Source of the DNA: an uncultured Eubacteriales bacterium
GTDB taxonomy: Bacteria > Bacillota > Clostridia > Lachnospirales > Lachnospiraceae
Length of the DNA stretch: 64,000 nt
Reading direction: 5' to 3'
Assembly: GCA_900315425.1 (NCBI GenBank)
Contig: OMZA01000008.1
Span: 62,001-126,000 of the forward strand
In this document: one piece after another, positions 46,332 to 57,100 of the stretch
Layout: each line of letters starts with the position of its first letter
How positions within the stretch are numbered: position 1 is the first letter of the stretch
Notes under the pieces: generated by a model
The model's database searches: none
Seen by the model: only the letters and a program-made list of their open reading frames with translations
What the model was told of the DNA's origin: nothing
Position numbers and translations under genes: made by a program

Positions 46332-47010
46332 ATGTTAAAGAAAGTATGGTTTATGTTTGTGTTGTGGAGCGTTTTGATGGTTTCGGGATGCTCCGGTGGT
46401 ATGAAAAAGGATAATACAGAGAGCGTGGCTGTTACAGATGATGTGGTTTCGGATTTGATTATGGCTGAGGCTGAATCGGATGTAGTATTGGAAACTGATG
46501 TTGATGCAGTAGAAAATTCTAATACATCTGAGACAGAGGAGCAGAGTGGAAATAGTTATAAGGTGGAAGCTTCAAATACGGAAGAACCTACAGCAGATAC
46601 GATTACAATAGAAGCTGATGATAGCCATCAAGTACAGAGGCACCAAGCGAGCCGGAAACGATTACTACTCAGCCTGCCACACCACCTGAGGAACAACAAC
46701 CAACCACACCGGAGCAGACACCACCATCACCTGAAGCACCGGTTACGGAAGAAGATACTGAGCCTGCGACAGATGATAGAGGAAATCCTGCGGACGGAAG
46801 TCCGGTATTTGAGATTACCTTCAACATACCACAGGCAGAATATGGGGGATATGATGCGGACCGTGTGGCAAGGCTTGCTGTGAGGAAGAGATTGCAGACT
46901 ACATAGCAGGTATGATGGTACTGGAAGTGGAACCTTACTTTTATATTGAGTGTTCCGGAGTTTATCAGGGCAATAGCATAGAATTTTATGAGTTCCGTTG
47001 CTATCGTTAA
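46332..47010 (+). pseudogene. Lipoprotein of a conjugative element, frameshifted
   Basis: Starts at ATG 46332 with a lipoprotein signal (MLKKVWFMFVLWSVLMVSGC, lipobox VSGC) and an acidic, Thr-rich stretch. At about 46627 the frame shifts to one reading EPETITTQPATPPEEQQPTT and then FEITFNIPQAEYGGYDADRV. A second shift near 46880 leads to IADYIAGMMVLEVEPYFYIE, ending at 47010. The original protein of about 220 residues resembles the CD1107-type mobile-element lipoproteins. Two frameshifts make it non-functional. Confidence 0.6.
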
Positions 47011-47043
47011 GGCGGATATTTTGAGAGAGGAGGCGATGAAATT

Positions 47044-47256
47044 TGAGAAAGATCGATATTCCTTATGTGGAAAAGGATGGTATTCTGTATTCGTTACTTA
47101 CTATCCCTGCTGACCGAAATTGTCGGCAGTAGGAAAGTACGGACTGCTGTGGTTATCTTATATGAAGCAAAACCACAAGGGAAGGTTTCGGACGATCACA
47201 AGGCATTGGATGAGGTAATACAGATGATGAAGCAGTTAGTGGAAAGGTGGAGATGA
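47044..47256 (+). pseudogene. TnpV-like transposon protein, frameshifted
   Basis: Starts TTG 47044 with LRKIDIPYVEKDGILYSLLT, broken by a stop at about 47130. The next frame has VGKYGLLWLSYMKQNHKGRF, and a third ends DEVIQMMKQLVERW. Together they match the TnpV pattern (a small protein of integrated transposons: IPYV..DYYIP.L..., GKYGRMRLEYLKEH..., EQMMNQLV). Its 3' end abuts the relaxase start. Confidence 0.55.
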
Positions 47257-47258
47257 TT

Positions 47259-49137
47259 ATGGCGATAACAAAGATTATGTGTATGAAGTCAGCAGAGTAT
47301 GGGAATGTGGCTGCACATCTGAAACATTCCATAGCTTATATTTGTAATGAAACAAAGACGGAAAACGGAAGTCTGGTGGGCGGTATTAACTGTCTGCCGG
47401 ATTTTGCTTATGAGCAAATGATAGGGACAAAGGAAATGTTTGGGCAAACCGGGGGAAGGCAGTGATATCATTTTATTATATCCCTGAAGCCGGGAGAGGG
47501 AACCAGGGAGCAGATGTATGAGATTACCAGACGATTTGCAGAAGAGTTTTTGGGTGGTGAATATGAGGGTGTATTCGGTGTTCACACAGATAAGGATCAC
47601 CTTCACGGACATCTTGTATATAACAGTGTAAATATGGTTACCGGTAGGAAATACAGCTATAAAAAAGGGGACTGGAAGGATGTGATACAGCCCATAACCA
47701 ACAGACTGTGTGAGGAATATGGTTTGTCCATTGTTGCGGCTGAATACAGCAAAGACCCTGTGAATATGAACCGCAAGCAGTGGGAAAAGGAGCAGAGCTG
47801 GGGGCGATTTTATCACGGGAGATATGCAGTATTGCAGGAATAAGGCAGAAAGCTTTTAAAAATTTATTTTTCTTATGGAAAAGCTTGGGTATGAGGTTAA
47901 GGTAGGTACCCATATTTCCATAAAAGCAGAATGTATGAGGCGTAGCAGGAGACTGGATACGCTGGATGAAGAATTTTCGGTGCAGAATCTACAGACCTAT
48001 TATGAGCAGGAGCGGCCCTATAAGTATGTGGAGCCGCCTGTATATCATTCGGGCTATGCTTTGCATAAGAAACCGGCTAATGCTTTTCAACAGCGGTATT
48101 ATGGAAAGTTGTATCGTATGTGTGTGGTGCAGAAATGCCGATTTCAATACAAGTACACAAGGTATCAGCAGGACCTTATCCGCATGAAGGAGTTGCAGGA
48201 GGAGTATCTTTTCTTAAAACGTGAGGGTATAAATGGCTGGGAGGATGTATTCCAGGCAAAGCAGACGGTGGAACAGAAGATTGTAGATATTGATGCAAAA
48301 AAGAAGGAGCTTTACAAGGAGCATGCCCGATACAAGTACCAATACGAAAAGGATGGGGATGTGAATATTTGCCTGTATCATGAGGCTCATTATAGGGAGC
48401 AGCTGGAAGAACTTAAAGAGAGGCGGAAGGTAGCAAAAAGGGAATGTGCAACAATTAACCGCTGTATCAGTGAAAGTACCTTTGCTCATATGGAAATTCC
48501 CCTTGATGTGGATGTGGAGAATCTTTATATGGTGGATATGCCGGAGTTTGAGGGAAATGAGATTTCGTATGCGGAGAGTATGGATTATGACGAGACTACA
48601 GAATATGGAGCAGCAGAGACAGATGAGTATACAGAGTCATATGACGAAGAAAAAATATCTAAGGCGGATTCAACTGTTATTGATGGTGTGCTGTCTGAAG
48701 CAGATGTTGTAGTGACAGATTCGTCTATAACTGAAATTTTACACGAAGAAATAGATATGATTGTACAAGAAGTTTACAATGATATCGATGAGTCGGAGAT
48801 AGTCGAATTGCCTTATGAACCAGAAAATGAACTTATAGAGGCGATAGTTGAAGGTGAAGCAAATTTGCAGACGGTGGAAGCTCTTGATATGACAAAGGAA
48901 TGCTATGAAGCACTTACGGATAAAGAAAAAGTGGAATGGCTTGGAATAGCAGATTGCAGTGTACAGGAGGCTATTCAAAAATTTATAAGTAAGCTTGATT
49001 CCATAGGTGTTGTTTATCGGTATAGTGATGATATGTTGGATGAATTTATGAGACTTGAGTCGGTGAAGGAACTGATGAAAAGTGGAGAAAAAAGCGAACA
49101 AACACAAAGAAGTGCACAAAAAGAAAGGCGAAAATAG
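47259..49137 (+). pseudogene. Relaxase/mobilization nuclease (VirD2-like), frameshifted
   Basis: ATG 47259 opens MAITKIMCMKSAEYGNVAAH ... to a frameshift near 47462. The next frame gives FIISLKPGEGTREQMYEITR and the relaxase histidine triad in FGVHTDKDHLHGHLVYNSVN, ending at 47843. A third frame (47875-49137) is the 420-residue C-terminal part, coiled-coil with acidic C-terminal repeats. At least two frameshifts or deletions prevent a full product. It nicked oriT of the parent element when active. Confidence 0.75.
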
Positions 49138-49235
49138 ATAAAGTATATTTACTATGGATGAAGTAAAAGAATTATGAAATTTCCATAGATAAAGAGAGTA
49201 AGAAGAAATGTAAATCACATAGGATTTTTAGAATA

Positions 49236-49284
49236 AAGGAAGCATCGCTCCATAACTAATAGTTATAGGAGCGACACTTCCTTA
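49236..49284 (-). terminator. Terminator downstream of the lanthipeptide precursor
   Basis: Stem GGAAGCATCGCTCC / GGAGCGACACTTCC with two mismatches, with an inner ATAACTA/TAGTTAT palindrome. It ends 13 bp from the precursor stop on the minus strand. Few T residues follow, so it may also act as an RNA stabiliser. Confidence 0.65.
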
Positions 49285-49296
49285 TTGTTGATAATC

Positions 49297-49494
49297 TTAA
49301 CAACTCTGGGTTAAATTACATTCGGCAGAAATTGAACAAAAAGCACCATAGCTACCCAATGTTGCGCGTTTGCAATATTTTTTAGAACTTTTTTTTGTAT
49401 ATGTACCACCTAATGTCTGGCGCATATCCTGTTCATTTAATTCATCTAAAAGATTACCTACGGGATTTTCTTTAAAAAAGTCATTTTTTTTCAC
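49297..49494 (-). CDS. Class II lanthipeptide precursor (plantaricin C-like)
   Basis: A 65-residue precursor. The start is GTG 49494 with AAGGTGGTGA upstream. Leader of 30 residues: MKKNDFFKENPVGNLLDELN then EQDMRQTLGG, the Gly-Gly site cut by C39 peptidases. The 35-residue core starts TYTKKSSKKYCKRATLG and ends CSISAECNLTQSC. CSISAEC matches the lipid II-binding CTLTSEC block of mersacidin/plantaricin C-type lantibiotics, and TYTKKSSKKYC resembles the KKTKKNSSGD start of plantaricin C. Ser/Thr residues are available for rings to Cys. It lies on the strand opposite to the modification genes, which are found at 54176-59390. Confidence 0.85.
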   Translation of the reverse strand: MKKNDFFKENPVGNLLDELNEQDMRQTLGGTYTKKSSKKYCKRATLGSYGAFCSISAECNLTQSC

Positions 49495-49688
49495 AGTGTC
49501 ACCACCTTTCTGAGTATAATTTGCAAAACTGCTTTTTTATGCTAGTGGAAAATAGAAGAAATGTCAAGAAAATTCACAGAATAATTTCTTGGAAAAATGA
49601 AAATGGGTTACAGTACAGACGTTAGCTTGAACTGAATAAAACGATGGTATAAACTTGAGCTGTAATCAGGTTTGACCATCGGTTTTCT

Positions 49689-50993
49689 TTATCCAAAAAT
49701 CTTGGATACTCTGTCAAATACATTTGTCTCATTATTTCTGCGCATCATTAACAGCATGCTCATGCTTTGACAGAGGTAATCGATGCTTTCAAAACTCCGG
49801 AATGACACGGCCTGCTTTTGTTTCCGTTTGTATGATCTTAGATCTCTTTCGGCTTCATTATTAGTGGCTGGAACCCTGTTATCGTGAAGAAACAGGAGAT
49901 GGTTTTTCATATATTTAGCCATTCTTTTATAATGATTGAAACCATCTTTATAATAATCACTTGGTTGTTCGTACTCGTATTCTTCTTTTGCAATAATTCT
50001 TCTGAAGAATCAAGTCCGTTTCCGTAATGCAGCATTTCTTTTATTAATGCAAGCATTTGCGTACTCCATGTTTTATCCTGTTCATTTGCATCAGAATCCT
50101 TGAGATAACGTTCCACATGAGCCATACATTCCTGATGATCCGAACAATATTTATAGAATGTTTTCTCATGGTCATGGACGATGATACCTGCATAATCTTC
50201 AGCAGGAAAAGAAATGCTTTGATGCTACCATCATAATTAATATCATTTACAACTCCGTCAGGAAAAGCGGCATGCAGTCGTTCACCCGTTTTTGAGTTGT
50301 AGTATACATCAGCACAATATTCAACTATATCCAGAGCTAATCGTATTCCGACCACCTGCTTTGTGATAGTCTTTTTTGTTTTCTTAAAATCCGGATCATT
50401 CAGGACTTCTTCCGGAGCAGGCAGATTTACAACCTTTGCAGGAGTATGTTTTTTTCTTCCATATCCTTTATGGCCCGGCTGGGCACCCTGTTTTCAGCCT
50501 GTTTTCTCACGGCTGTTTGAAATCTTTTTTATGTTTGTGCTCATTGAGGATGGAATGGACGAATTCTCGTAATTATGGTTTAACTGGGCAGTGCGTTTCT
50601 TATTTTTTTCCTTTTCTTCCTCCAATTCCACTCCGAGTCTGTATTTTTCGAGCCTTTCTTCTTTGAGCTTATCAAGTGCACCATCGCGCTGTATTTCGGC
50701 ATTTAAAGCACTTTTATCAGGTCTTTGTCTGCTTTGGCAAGCTTTTCCTCGCATTCTTTATCAAAGTCATCCGTTACTTCAATCCAATAGTTGCGTACAG
50801 TTACAGTCTCAGCATGTGCTCTTTCAACTTCCTTTTCCAGAGCCTTGATTCTGGTTTCCTGTTTTCGGATAATACTCTGGTAATAAGCTTCCATCTGAAT
50901 ATATTTTTTTTCACTTTTAAAAGCAGCTATTTGGTTTTCAGCTGCTTTTAAACGGTATTGAAGAGTTGAAATACATTCAAATGAACTGTTCAT
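49689..50993 (-). pseudogene. IS66 transposase, multiply frameshifted
   Basis: Starts ATG 50993 (MNSSFECISTLQYRLKAAEN, a coiled-coil). Then in different frames follow AQLNHNYENSSIPSSMSTNI (the N-terminal signature of IS66 TnpC), VVGIRLALDIVEYCADVYYN, AHVERYLKDSDANEQDKTW, and the C-terminal VPATNNEAERDLRSYKRKQK. At least four frame changes break it, so it is inactive. Confidence 0.85.
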
Positions 50994-51013
50994 TTCGATT
51001 TTTTCCTTTCTGC

Positions 51014-51214
51014 TTATTCAAGTGCTCTCAGGAGGTTGACTGAATCGTGTATCTTTTCTACGTATTCCTGCTGCTGGGTAATCTGTATTTTCTGATAATC
51101 AATGATTTCTTTCTGGGCTTCAATCAGTTCACTTTGAACATCTATGGCGTGTTCCAGATCTTTGATATAGTTCTGTGTTTTTTTATCAAGTTTACTAATA
51201 TCCACTCTTTTCAC
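51014..51214 (-). CDS. Small coiled-coil ORF at the 5' end of the IS66 element
   Basis: 66 residues: KRVDISKLDKKTQNYIKDLE then HAIDVQSELIEAQKEIIDYQ, coiled-coil. It precedes the transposase start by 21 bp and ends in a stop of its own. It may be an accessory ORF of the element or the separated N-terminus of the transposase. Confidence 0.4.
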   Translation of the reverse strand: MKRVDISKLDKKTQNYIKDLEHAIDVQSELIEAQKEIIDYQKIQITQQQEYVEKIHDSVNLLRALE

Positions 51215-51258
51215 CTCGCTTTGTATCTGATAACTATTGTATCGAATTTACAAAAAAA

Positions 51259-51299
51259 GGCATTTATGAAATACTATCAACATGATATTCATAAATGCC
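51259..51299. repeat. Long hairpin inside the IS66 end
   Basis: GGCATTTATGAA(A)TA ... TATTCATAAATGCC, a 14-bp stem with one bulge and an 11-base loop, between the small ORF and the right end. Such internal hairpins can shield the transposase from outside transcription. Confidence 0.5.
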
Positions 51300-51405
51300 A
51301 AAGATTATCCACGAAAAAATTTTTTTAAATTCAGCAATTTAGACAATGGTTATTTATGGGGTGTGTACAGTAACGAAAATGGGAAGCAAATTTGAAAAGA
51401 GCAAC

Positions 51406-51434
51406 TTGATTAATTGTAAAATTTAGAGTACAAT
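51406..51434 (+). promoter_or_regulatory. Promoter of the lanthipeptide operon
   Basis: TTGATT, 17 bp, TACAAT, just right of the IS target duplication and 36 bp before the ABC ATPase gene (ribosome binding site GAAAGGAGAATTG). Confidence 0.6.
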
Positions 51435-51469
51435 ATCTGCTTGTTTGAAAAGAAAGGAGAATTGATAAT

Positions 51470-52204
51470 ATGATTAAACTTAATGATTTACATAAAGTTT
51501 ATACTGCTCTTGGAGGGGTAAATTGTACGGCTTTGAACAATATAAATCTTCAAATTTATGACAATGAATTTTTGGCTATTATGGGAGAATCGGGTAGTGG
51601 AAAATCAACAATACTTAATATGATTTCTATGATAGATTCACCAACGTCTGGTAATATAGTGTTTGATGAAATAAATAATTTGAAAAATATGACAGAAAAT
51701 CAGAAAGAAGAGTATAGAAGGAAGAAGATTGGAATGATATTTCAGGATTTTAAATTATTAAATAAATTTAGTTTAAAAGACAATATATTATTGCCACTTC
51801 TTATGCAAGGCTTTAAGTATGAAAGTATTGAACCAGAATTTGTAAAAATAGTCGAGATGCTTAATTTGGATTTTTCATTAGATAAATATCCCTATGAGAT
51901 ATCAGGAGGACAACAACAAAGGATTGCCATTGCAAGAGCATTGATAAAAAAACCAGAGATTATATTGGCTGATGAACCAACAGGAGCATTAGATTCGAAA
52001 AATAGTGAGATTATTTTGAAATTGCTTAAAGAAATAAATAAAACAGGACAAACAATTTTGATGGTAACACATAGTGTTAAAGCGGCAAGTTTTGCTGATA
52101 GAATAATAATATTAAAGGATGGATGCATAGATAACGAAATCCGTAATGAAAACAAAAATCCAGAAGAAATCATGAGGAATGTAACGGATTATTTCTGTTT
52201 TTAG
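51470..52204 (+). CDS. BceA/LanF-like ABC transporter ATPase (self-immunity candidate)
   Basis: A 244-residue ATP-binding protein of the MacB/BceA type: Walker A GESGSGKSTIL, signature ISGGQQQR, Walker B LADEPTGALDS. It pairs with the FtsX-like permease that starts 15 bp later. In class II lantibiotic loci such transporters (LanFEG or BceAB) protect the producer by clearing the peptide from the membrane. No BceRS-type sensor is encoded nearby. Confidence 0.88.
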   Translation: MIKLNDLHKVYTALGGVNCTALNNINLQIYDNEFLAIMGESGSGKSTILNMISMIDSPTSGNIVFDEINNLKNMTENQKEEYRRKKIGMIFQDFKLLNKFSLKDNILLPLLMQGFKYESIEPEFVKIVEMLNLDFSLDKYPYEISGGQQQRIAIARALIKKPEIILADEPTGALDSKNSEIILKLLKEINKTGQTILMVTHSVKAASFADRIIILKDGCIDNEIRNENKNPEEIMRNVTDYFCF

Positions 52205-52218
52205 TAAAGAGAGGGATT

Positions 52219-54183
52219 ATGTATAATAATAGATGTATAGAATTGGCTATTACAAATATCAGAAGTAACAAGAAGTTTTACGTGCCATATTTTGTTGCAT
52301 GTATATGTTTGATGATAATAACTGGCATATTAATGTTATTGTCAAAAAGTGAGTGTGTTTGCAATTTGAGTTTTGGCAGTACATTGTCAATGATTTTTTC
52401 TAAAGCATCAATATTGGCGAACATCATGTTGTTATTATTTATGTTTTTAGGAAATAGAGTATTATTGAAAAACGAGACATATTTTATTGGACTATTACAA
52501 TGTGTAGGCATAAAGAGAAAAACTGTTTTGGTAGTATATTTAGTTGAGCAAACTATTATTTTTATTGCGGCAGGAATAGCAAGCGTTTGTCTTACACCTG
52601 TTTTATTTTATGTGTCAATGTTTGGCTTGAGGAATTTAATGAATTTAGAGGGGGTGTTGCAAGAAAATGTTGATTTTTATACATTGCTAAAAAGCTTTAT
52701 GATACACTTGTGCTTTTTTATATGTGTTCAAGTGGGGAATTGTATATACATAAAGAAAAATAATCCGCTTAGTACAATGTTGAATGAGGTAAGAAGTGAG
52801 GCGCATACTGTTAAAAAAATGACTAAAGGGTGGTATGTGCTATCGTTAGGGATAATAACGCTGGGGTATTATTTTCCTCATATGATCAAAGCTGATTTTC
52901 AAATAGTACTTTATATGTTTGGAGCGGCGATGCTGTTGATTTTTGGAACAATATTGCTTTTTAAAAAAGGGATAATTGATATATTATTAAGCATAAAAAA
53001 AAGGAAACTTTTTTATAATAAAAAAGTTTTTTTTGTAGTATCAGATCTTTTGTATGGCGTAAATAAAAATGCAATGGCTTTAGCCATGTTAACTATATTG
53101 TTAACTGGAATTTTAACGGTTCTTTTAGGTGGAACAGCATTATATTTAAGCGTTTATGATAATATTGAACAAAAATATGCATATGACATACAGATTGATG
53201 AATATGAGCAAAATATTGCTGTTTTTGACGAAGAGACACTTGACGAACTAGCCAATGAAGCAAAAGTTGAAATAAAGACATATAAGATTGTTTCATATTG
53301 CAATTCTGTAATGAGTTATTCAGAGAGTTCATTGAATGAGTGGGATGGCGTGTACGATCACGAACAATTGATTGATGTTTATTTTATCCCTGTAGAAAAA
53401 AGTATAATCGAAAATATAGGAGCAACTAATGATATAGTAATATATGATCCAGAAAATAGAATTACTACATCAGATCTTTTGATTGGTGGCGTGAAATATA
53501 ATGTTATAAGAGAAGAACATAGTGAAATTCAAGTAATAAAAGATGGTGGAAAAAGTGATTTAGATGAAATATATATATTTGCTCATATGGAACAATTAGA
53601 AAAGATGGATGTTAATAAGTATAGCTATAATCAATGGATAGGTGTTAACATATGTGATGCGAAACAAATGTCAAATACATTATGTGAATTAATAGAAGAA
53701 TATATATTGGAATCAAATCAAGAAAATGTTTTTTATAGTAGTAGACAAGAGGCTATAGAGGAAACATATCAGATGTATGGCGGATTATATTTTGTTTCGA
53801 TAATATTGGGTATATCATTGATTATTGCGTTTGTTATTTTGTTGTTTTATAAACTAAATGATGATTTATTGGATAATAGACACAATTATCGCACGATGTA
53901 TCATCTTGGCATGTCTCGACGGGAATTAAATGCTTTAAGTAAAGATTATATAAAAGTTGTATATTTGGTTCCAATTATTATATCTACCGCCCACTATTTG
54001 TTTATGGCAATGGCAGTAAAGATTATATTGAATAGAGAAGTGAGTGTATCGAATTTATATTATATTCAAATATGTATTATGGTATTATTAGTAGTGGTTA
54101 TCATTGTTTTTCTGTTATATAAAGGATTACTTGCTGTATTAACGCAAAATGATATTATGACAATGGGAGAGTGTTATGAGTAA
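52219..54183 (+). CDS. BceB-like FtsX-domain permease
   Basis: A 654-residue membrane protein with ten predicted helices in the BceB arrangement: two FtsX modules (near 20-160 and 530-640), and a large extracellular domain (about 310-520) rich in charged residues, thought in BceB proteins to recognise the peptide. Ends overlap lanM by 8 bp. Immunity or sensing is the likely role. Confidence 0.8.
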   Translation: MYNNRCIELAITNIRSNKKFYVPYFVACICLMIITGILMLLSKSECVCNLSFGSTLSMIFSKASILANIMLLLFMFLGNRVLLKNETYFIGLLQCVGIKRKTVLVVYLVEQTIIFIAAGIASVCLTPVLFYVSMFGLRNLMNLEGVLQENVDFYTLLKSFMIHLCFFICVQVGNCIYIKKNNPLSTMLNEVRSEAHTVKKMTKGWYVLSLGIITLGYYFPHMIKADFQIVLYMFGAAMLLIFGTILLFKKGIIDILLSIKKRKLFYNKKVFFVVSDLLYGVNKNAMALAMLTILLTGILTVLLGGTALYLSVYDNIEQKYAYDIQIDEYEQNIAVFDEETLDELANEAKVEIKTYKIVSYCNSVMSYSESSLNEWDGVYDHEQLIDVYFIPVEKSIIENIGATNDIVIYDPENRITTSDLLIGGVKYNVIREEHSEIQVIKDGGKSDLDEIYIFAHMEQLEKMDVNKYSYNQWIGVNICDAKQMSNTLCELIEEYILESNQENVFYSSRQEAIEETYQMYGGLYFVSIILGISLIIAFVILLFYKLNDDLLDNRHNYRTMYHLGMSRRELNALSKDYIKVVYLVPIIISTAHYLFMAMAVKIILNREVSVSNLYYIQICIMVLLVVVIIVFLLYKGLLAVLTQNDIMTMGECYE

Positions 54184-57100
54184 GAATGAAGTAATAAGTT
54201 TGTGGAAAAAATATTTGTATGAAATTGATAAAGAAGAAAAATATGAAATGCATATGAAAAGTTGTTTTAATATGACAATAAATGAACTATTTGAGCAACG
54301 AAAAGAAGAAAAACCGAATGAAAAATTAATTAGTGATATTTTAAAACAACGTAATGAGAATTTGTACTTAGAAGAAATTATTAAGTATAATGAGTCAATG
54401 TTTAAGAATATTCCATTTTGGAATTTCTATAAGCCAATTTTATTTTATTATTTTGAGGGAAAGTCAAAATTTGAGGAATATCAAGAACAAGTTTTAGATA
54501 TTGATAATTTTATGTGTAGAATGCTTATTCAGGGATATCTGTATTTGCATAATTATGGAAAAAGAAGCATAATATTCGAATTGAATTATGCTAGGGAAAA
54601 TAAAGAATTGCATGGTGATAGTGCAGAAGAAAGATATCATTTTTTTAATGAAGAGATGTTGTCTGATGATATGTTTTTAAAAGATCTGTATAGTGAATAT
54701 TCAGAATTATTTAAAGTTTTAACACTAAAGGCTAATCAATATGTGGAGTATGTAATTGATATATTGGAATCATATAGGAGAGAATGCCATCAAATAAAAA
54801 AAGTGTTTGGTTTTGAAAAAAACGAAAAAATTGTTGATGTGAAATTGGGACAGGGAGATTTGCATAAAGGTGGAAAAACAGTAGCAATTTTACAGTTGGA
54901 GAATAATTTAGTGGTATATAAGCCAAATAAATTGGGAATTGAAATTGCTTATTATGAACTGATAAAGTGGATTAATCGTAAGATAGATATTAACTTGGCA
55001 GCAGCAAAATCATATTTTACAGGCAGTGCAGTGTGGATGGAATATATGGAAACATCAGCATGTAAAACAGAAGAAGACATTAAGGAGTTTTATTTAAATA
55101 TTGGCATGATAATGTGCATATTATATTCGTTAAATGCTACAGATTTTCACCACGAAAATATTTTGGCATGTGGAAGAAAGCCAGTATTGATTGATTTGGA
55201 AACATTAATTACTCCCTTTATTGAAGAGGAAAATAAGGATGCACTATCTGTTGTGAGTGCTATTTTAGATCGTTCCATTGCAAGTATGCATTTATTGCCA
55301 GAACATATTATCAATACAAATGATCAAATTTTTGATGTTAGTGGTTTAGGGGCTATAAATGAGCAACAAAGTCCATATAAAGTTGAAGTTTTAGCTAATG
55401 TTGGTATGGATACAATGAGGGTGGAAAGAAATTTTGTACAAATAAAATCTAAAAATAATAATCCTGTTTTTGAAAATAAAAAAATTGAATCCGTAAAATA
55501 TCTTCCTGAAATTAAATTGGGATTTGAAAAGATGTATTATTGGATTGTTGAAAATCGTAGTGAATATAAAGAGAAAGTATTAGCTATTTTCAAAGGGACA
55601 TCTTGTAGATATATTGCGAATGCAACTGCCATATATGCTAATTTGTTGAGTTCAAGTTTTCATCCTGATGTATTAAGGAATAGTATAGATAGAAAAGTGT
55701 TATTGTCTAGAATTGCATTTTCTCAGGAAGAAATATCACCTCTGGTTAAGTCAGAGATAAATGATATGTATAATGGAGATATTCCGTATTTTAGTGTGGG
55801 ATTTGATGATAGAAATATATTTGATTCCGAAGAACATATGGTACAAGAGTATACATTTTCATTGTCACCGAAAGAAAATTTTATTAGGAAAATAAATGAA
55901 TTTTCAGAAAGAGATTTGGAAATTCAATTATCGATTTTAGATTTTACGTATTTATATACCGTAGACGATGTTGAATTCTATAAAGAAAGAACATTGCCTA
56001 AGGGAATTTATGGTGACTATCAAGATTGTATTGATTCAAGTAATGAGTGGATTGAATTATCTCAAAAAATTGGTAAGCATATTTTCGAGCAGAGCATTAA
56101 GGGTAAGAATGGAGAATATATAGATAGAAGTTGGATAGGTCCTGTGTTTCTGGTAAAAAAAGAAATATATGTTAATGTGAAAAATATAGGTTTAGACATG
56201 TATAAAGGCAACAGTGGGTTGGCGTTGTATTTTGCATCAATATATAAGATCACAGGGTTGGAGTATTTTAAAATTGCAGCTATTGAGACACTTAATACAG
56301 CGCTAACTCTTTCGCAAAATGTTGGTTTAGATGCTATGAAGGAATATGCGATAGGCGTGGGAGCTTTTAATGGTTTAAGTGGAATTGCATATTCTGCTTT
56401 TTGGGTAGGTGTACTTCTTGGTGAAAAACAATATATAGATTTTGCTAAAGATTTTTTATTGGAATTGATAATGGGAAAAAATTCATACCCTAAGGATGCT
56501 CTAGATGTAATATCTGGATTGGCAGGATTATTAAGTGTATTGATGGCTTTAGTTAATAACTCTGAAGGATATATAACGAAAGAAGATGTTAATAAATTAG
56601 TTGAATGTTCTGATATAGTGTATTCTCAAATGGAGCAAAGTTTAACAGAAGATGAATTTTTTGGATGTGATGGACTTACGGGATATGGACATGGAACTAG
56701 TGGAATATGTACAAGTTTGTATAAATATTATTTGGTAAACAAAGATGATAGTGTGTTGAAATATGTGCGAATTTTATTGGAATACGAAAGAAACATGTAT
56801 TCAACGGAACTCAATAATTGGTATTTAGATAGGCAAAAAGATGATGTCTCATATGGCTGGTGCCATGGAAGTTCTGGTATTTTGTTAAATAGGCTATTTT
56901 TATATGGAAATGGCTATTTTGATAATTATATTGAAAATGAAATACAAATCGCACTGAAGGAAACACTAGAAAAAGGTTTTGGCAATAATCCGACATATTG
57001 CCATGGTGATCCCGGTAATTTTGAAATAATTATGTATGCTACTCATATATTGAAGGATACTATGTTGGAACAACAGGTAAAAAGAGCATTTGGTCACTAT

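Larger units (their letters stand above)
49607..51374 (-). mobile_element. IS66-family element (ISBst12-like), decayed, with 8-bp target duplication
   Basis: Terminal inverted repeats GTTACAGTACA (49607) and TGTACAGTAAC (51364), 10 of 11 matching. Both are directly flanked by the same 8 bp, GAAAATGG (49599-49606 and 51375-51382). Eight bp is the target duplication length of the IS66 family. Length about 1.77 kb with a single main transposase fits the ISBst12 subgroup. It lies between the divergent lanA and lan operon genes. Confidence 0.85.

Noticed and set aside
47289-47816. 175-aa minus-strand ORF across the relaxase
   Set aside because: Antisense of the relaxase histidine-triad region; no start context and low-complexity hydrophobic residues.
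48739-49218. 159-aa minus-strand ORF beside the lantibiotic precursor as an immunity protein
   Set aside because: Antisense of the relaxase C-terminal repeats and the region after them; highly Phe/Ile-rich with no ribosome binding site.
50363-50951. Plus-strand ORFs in the IS66 region
   Set aside because: Antisense to transposase fragments; Phe/Ser-rich low-complexity reading of coiled-coil coding sequence.
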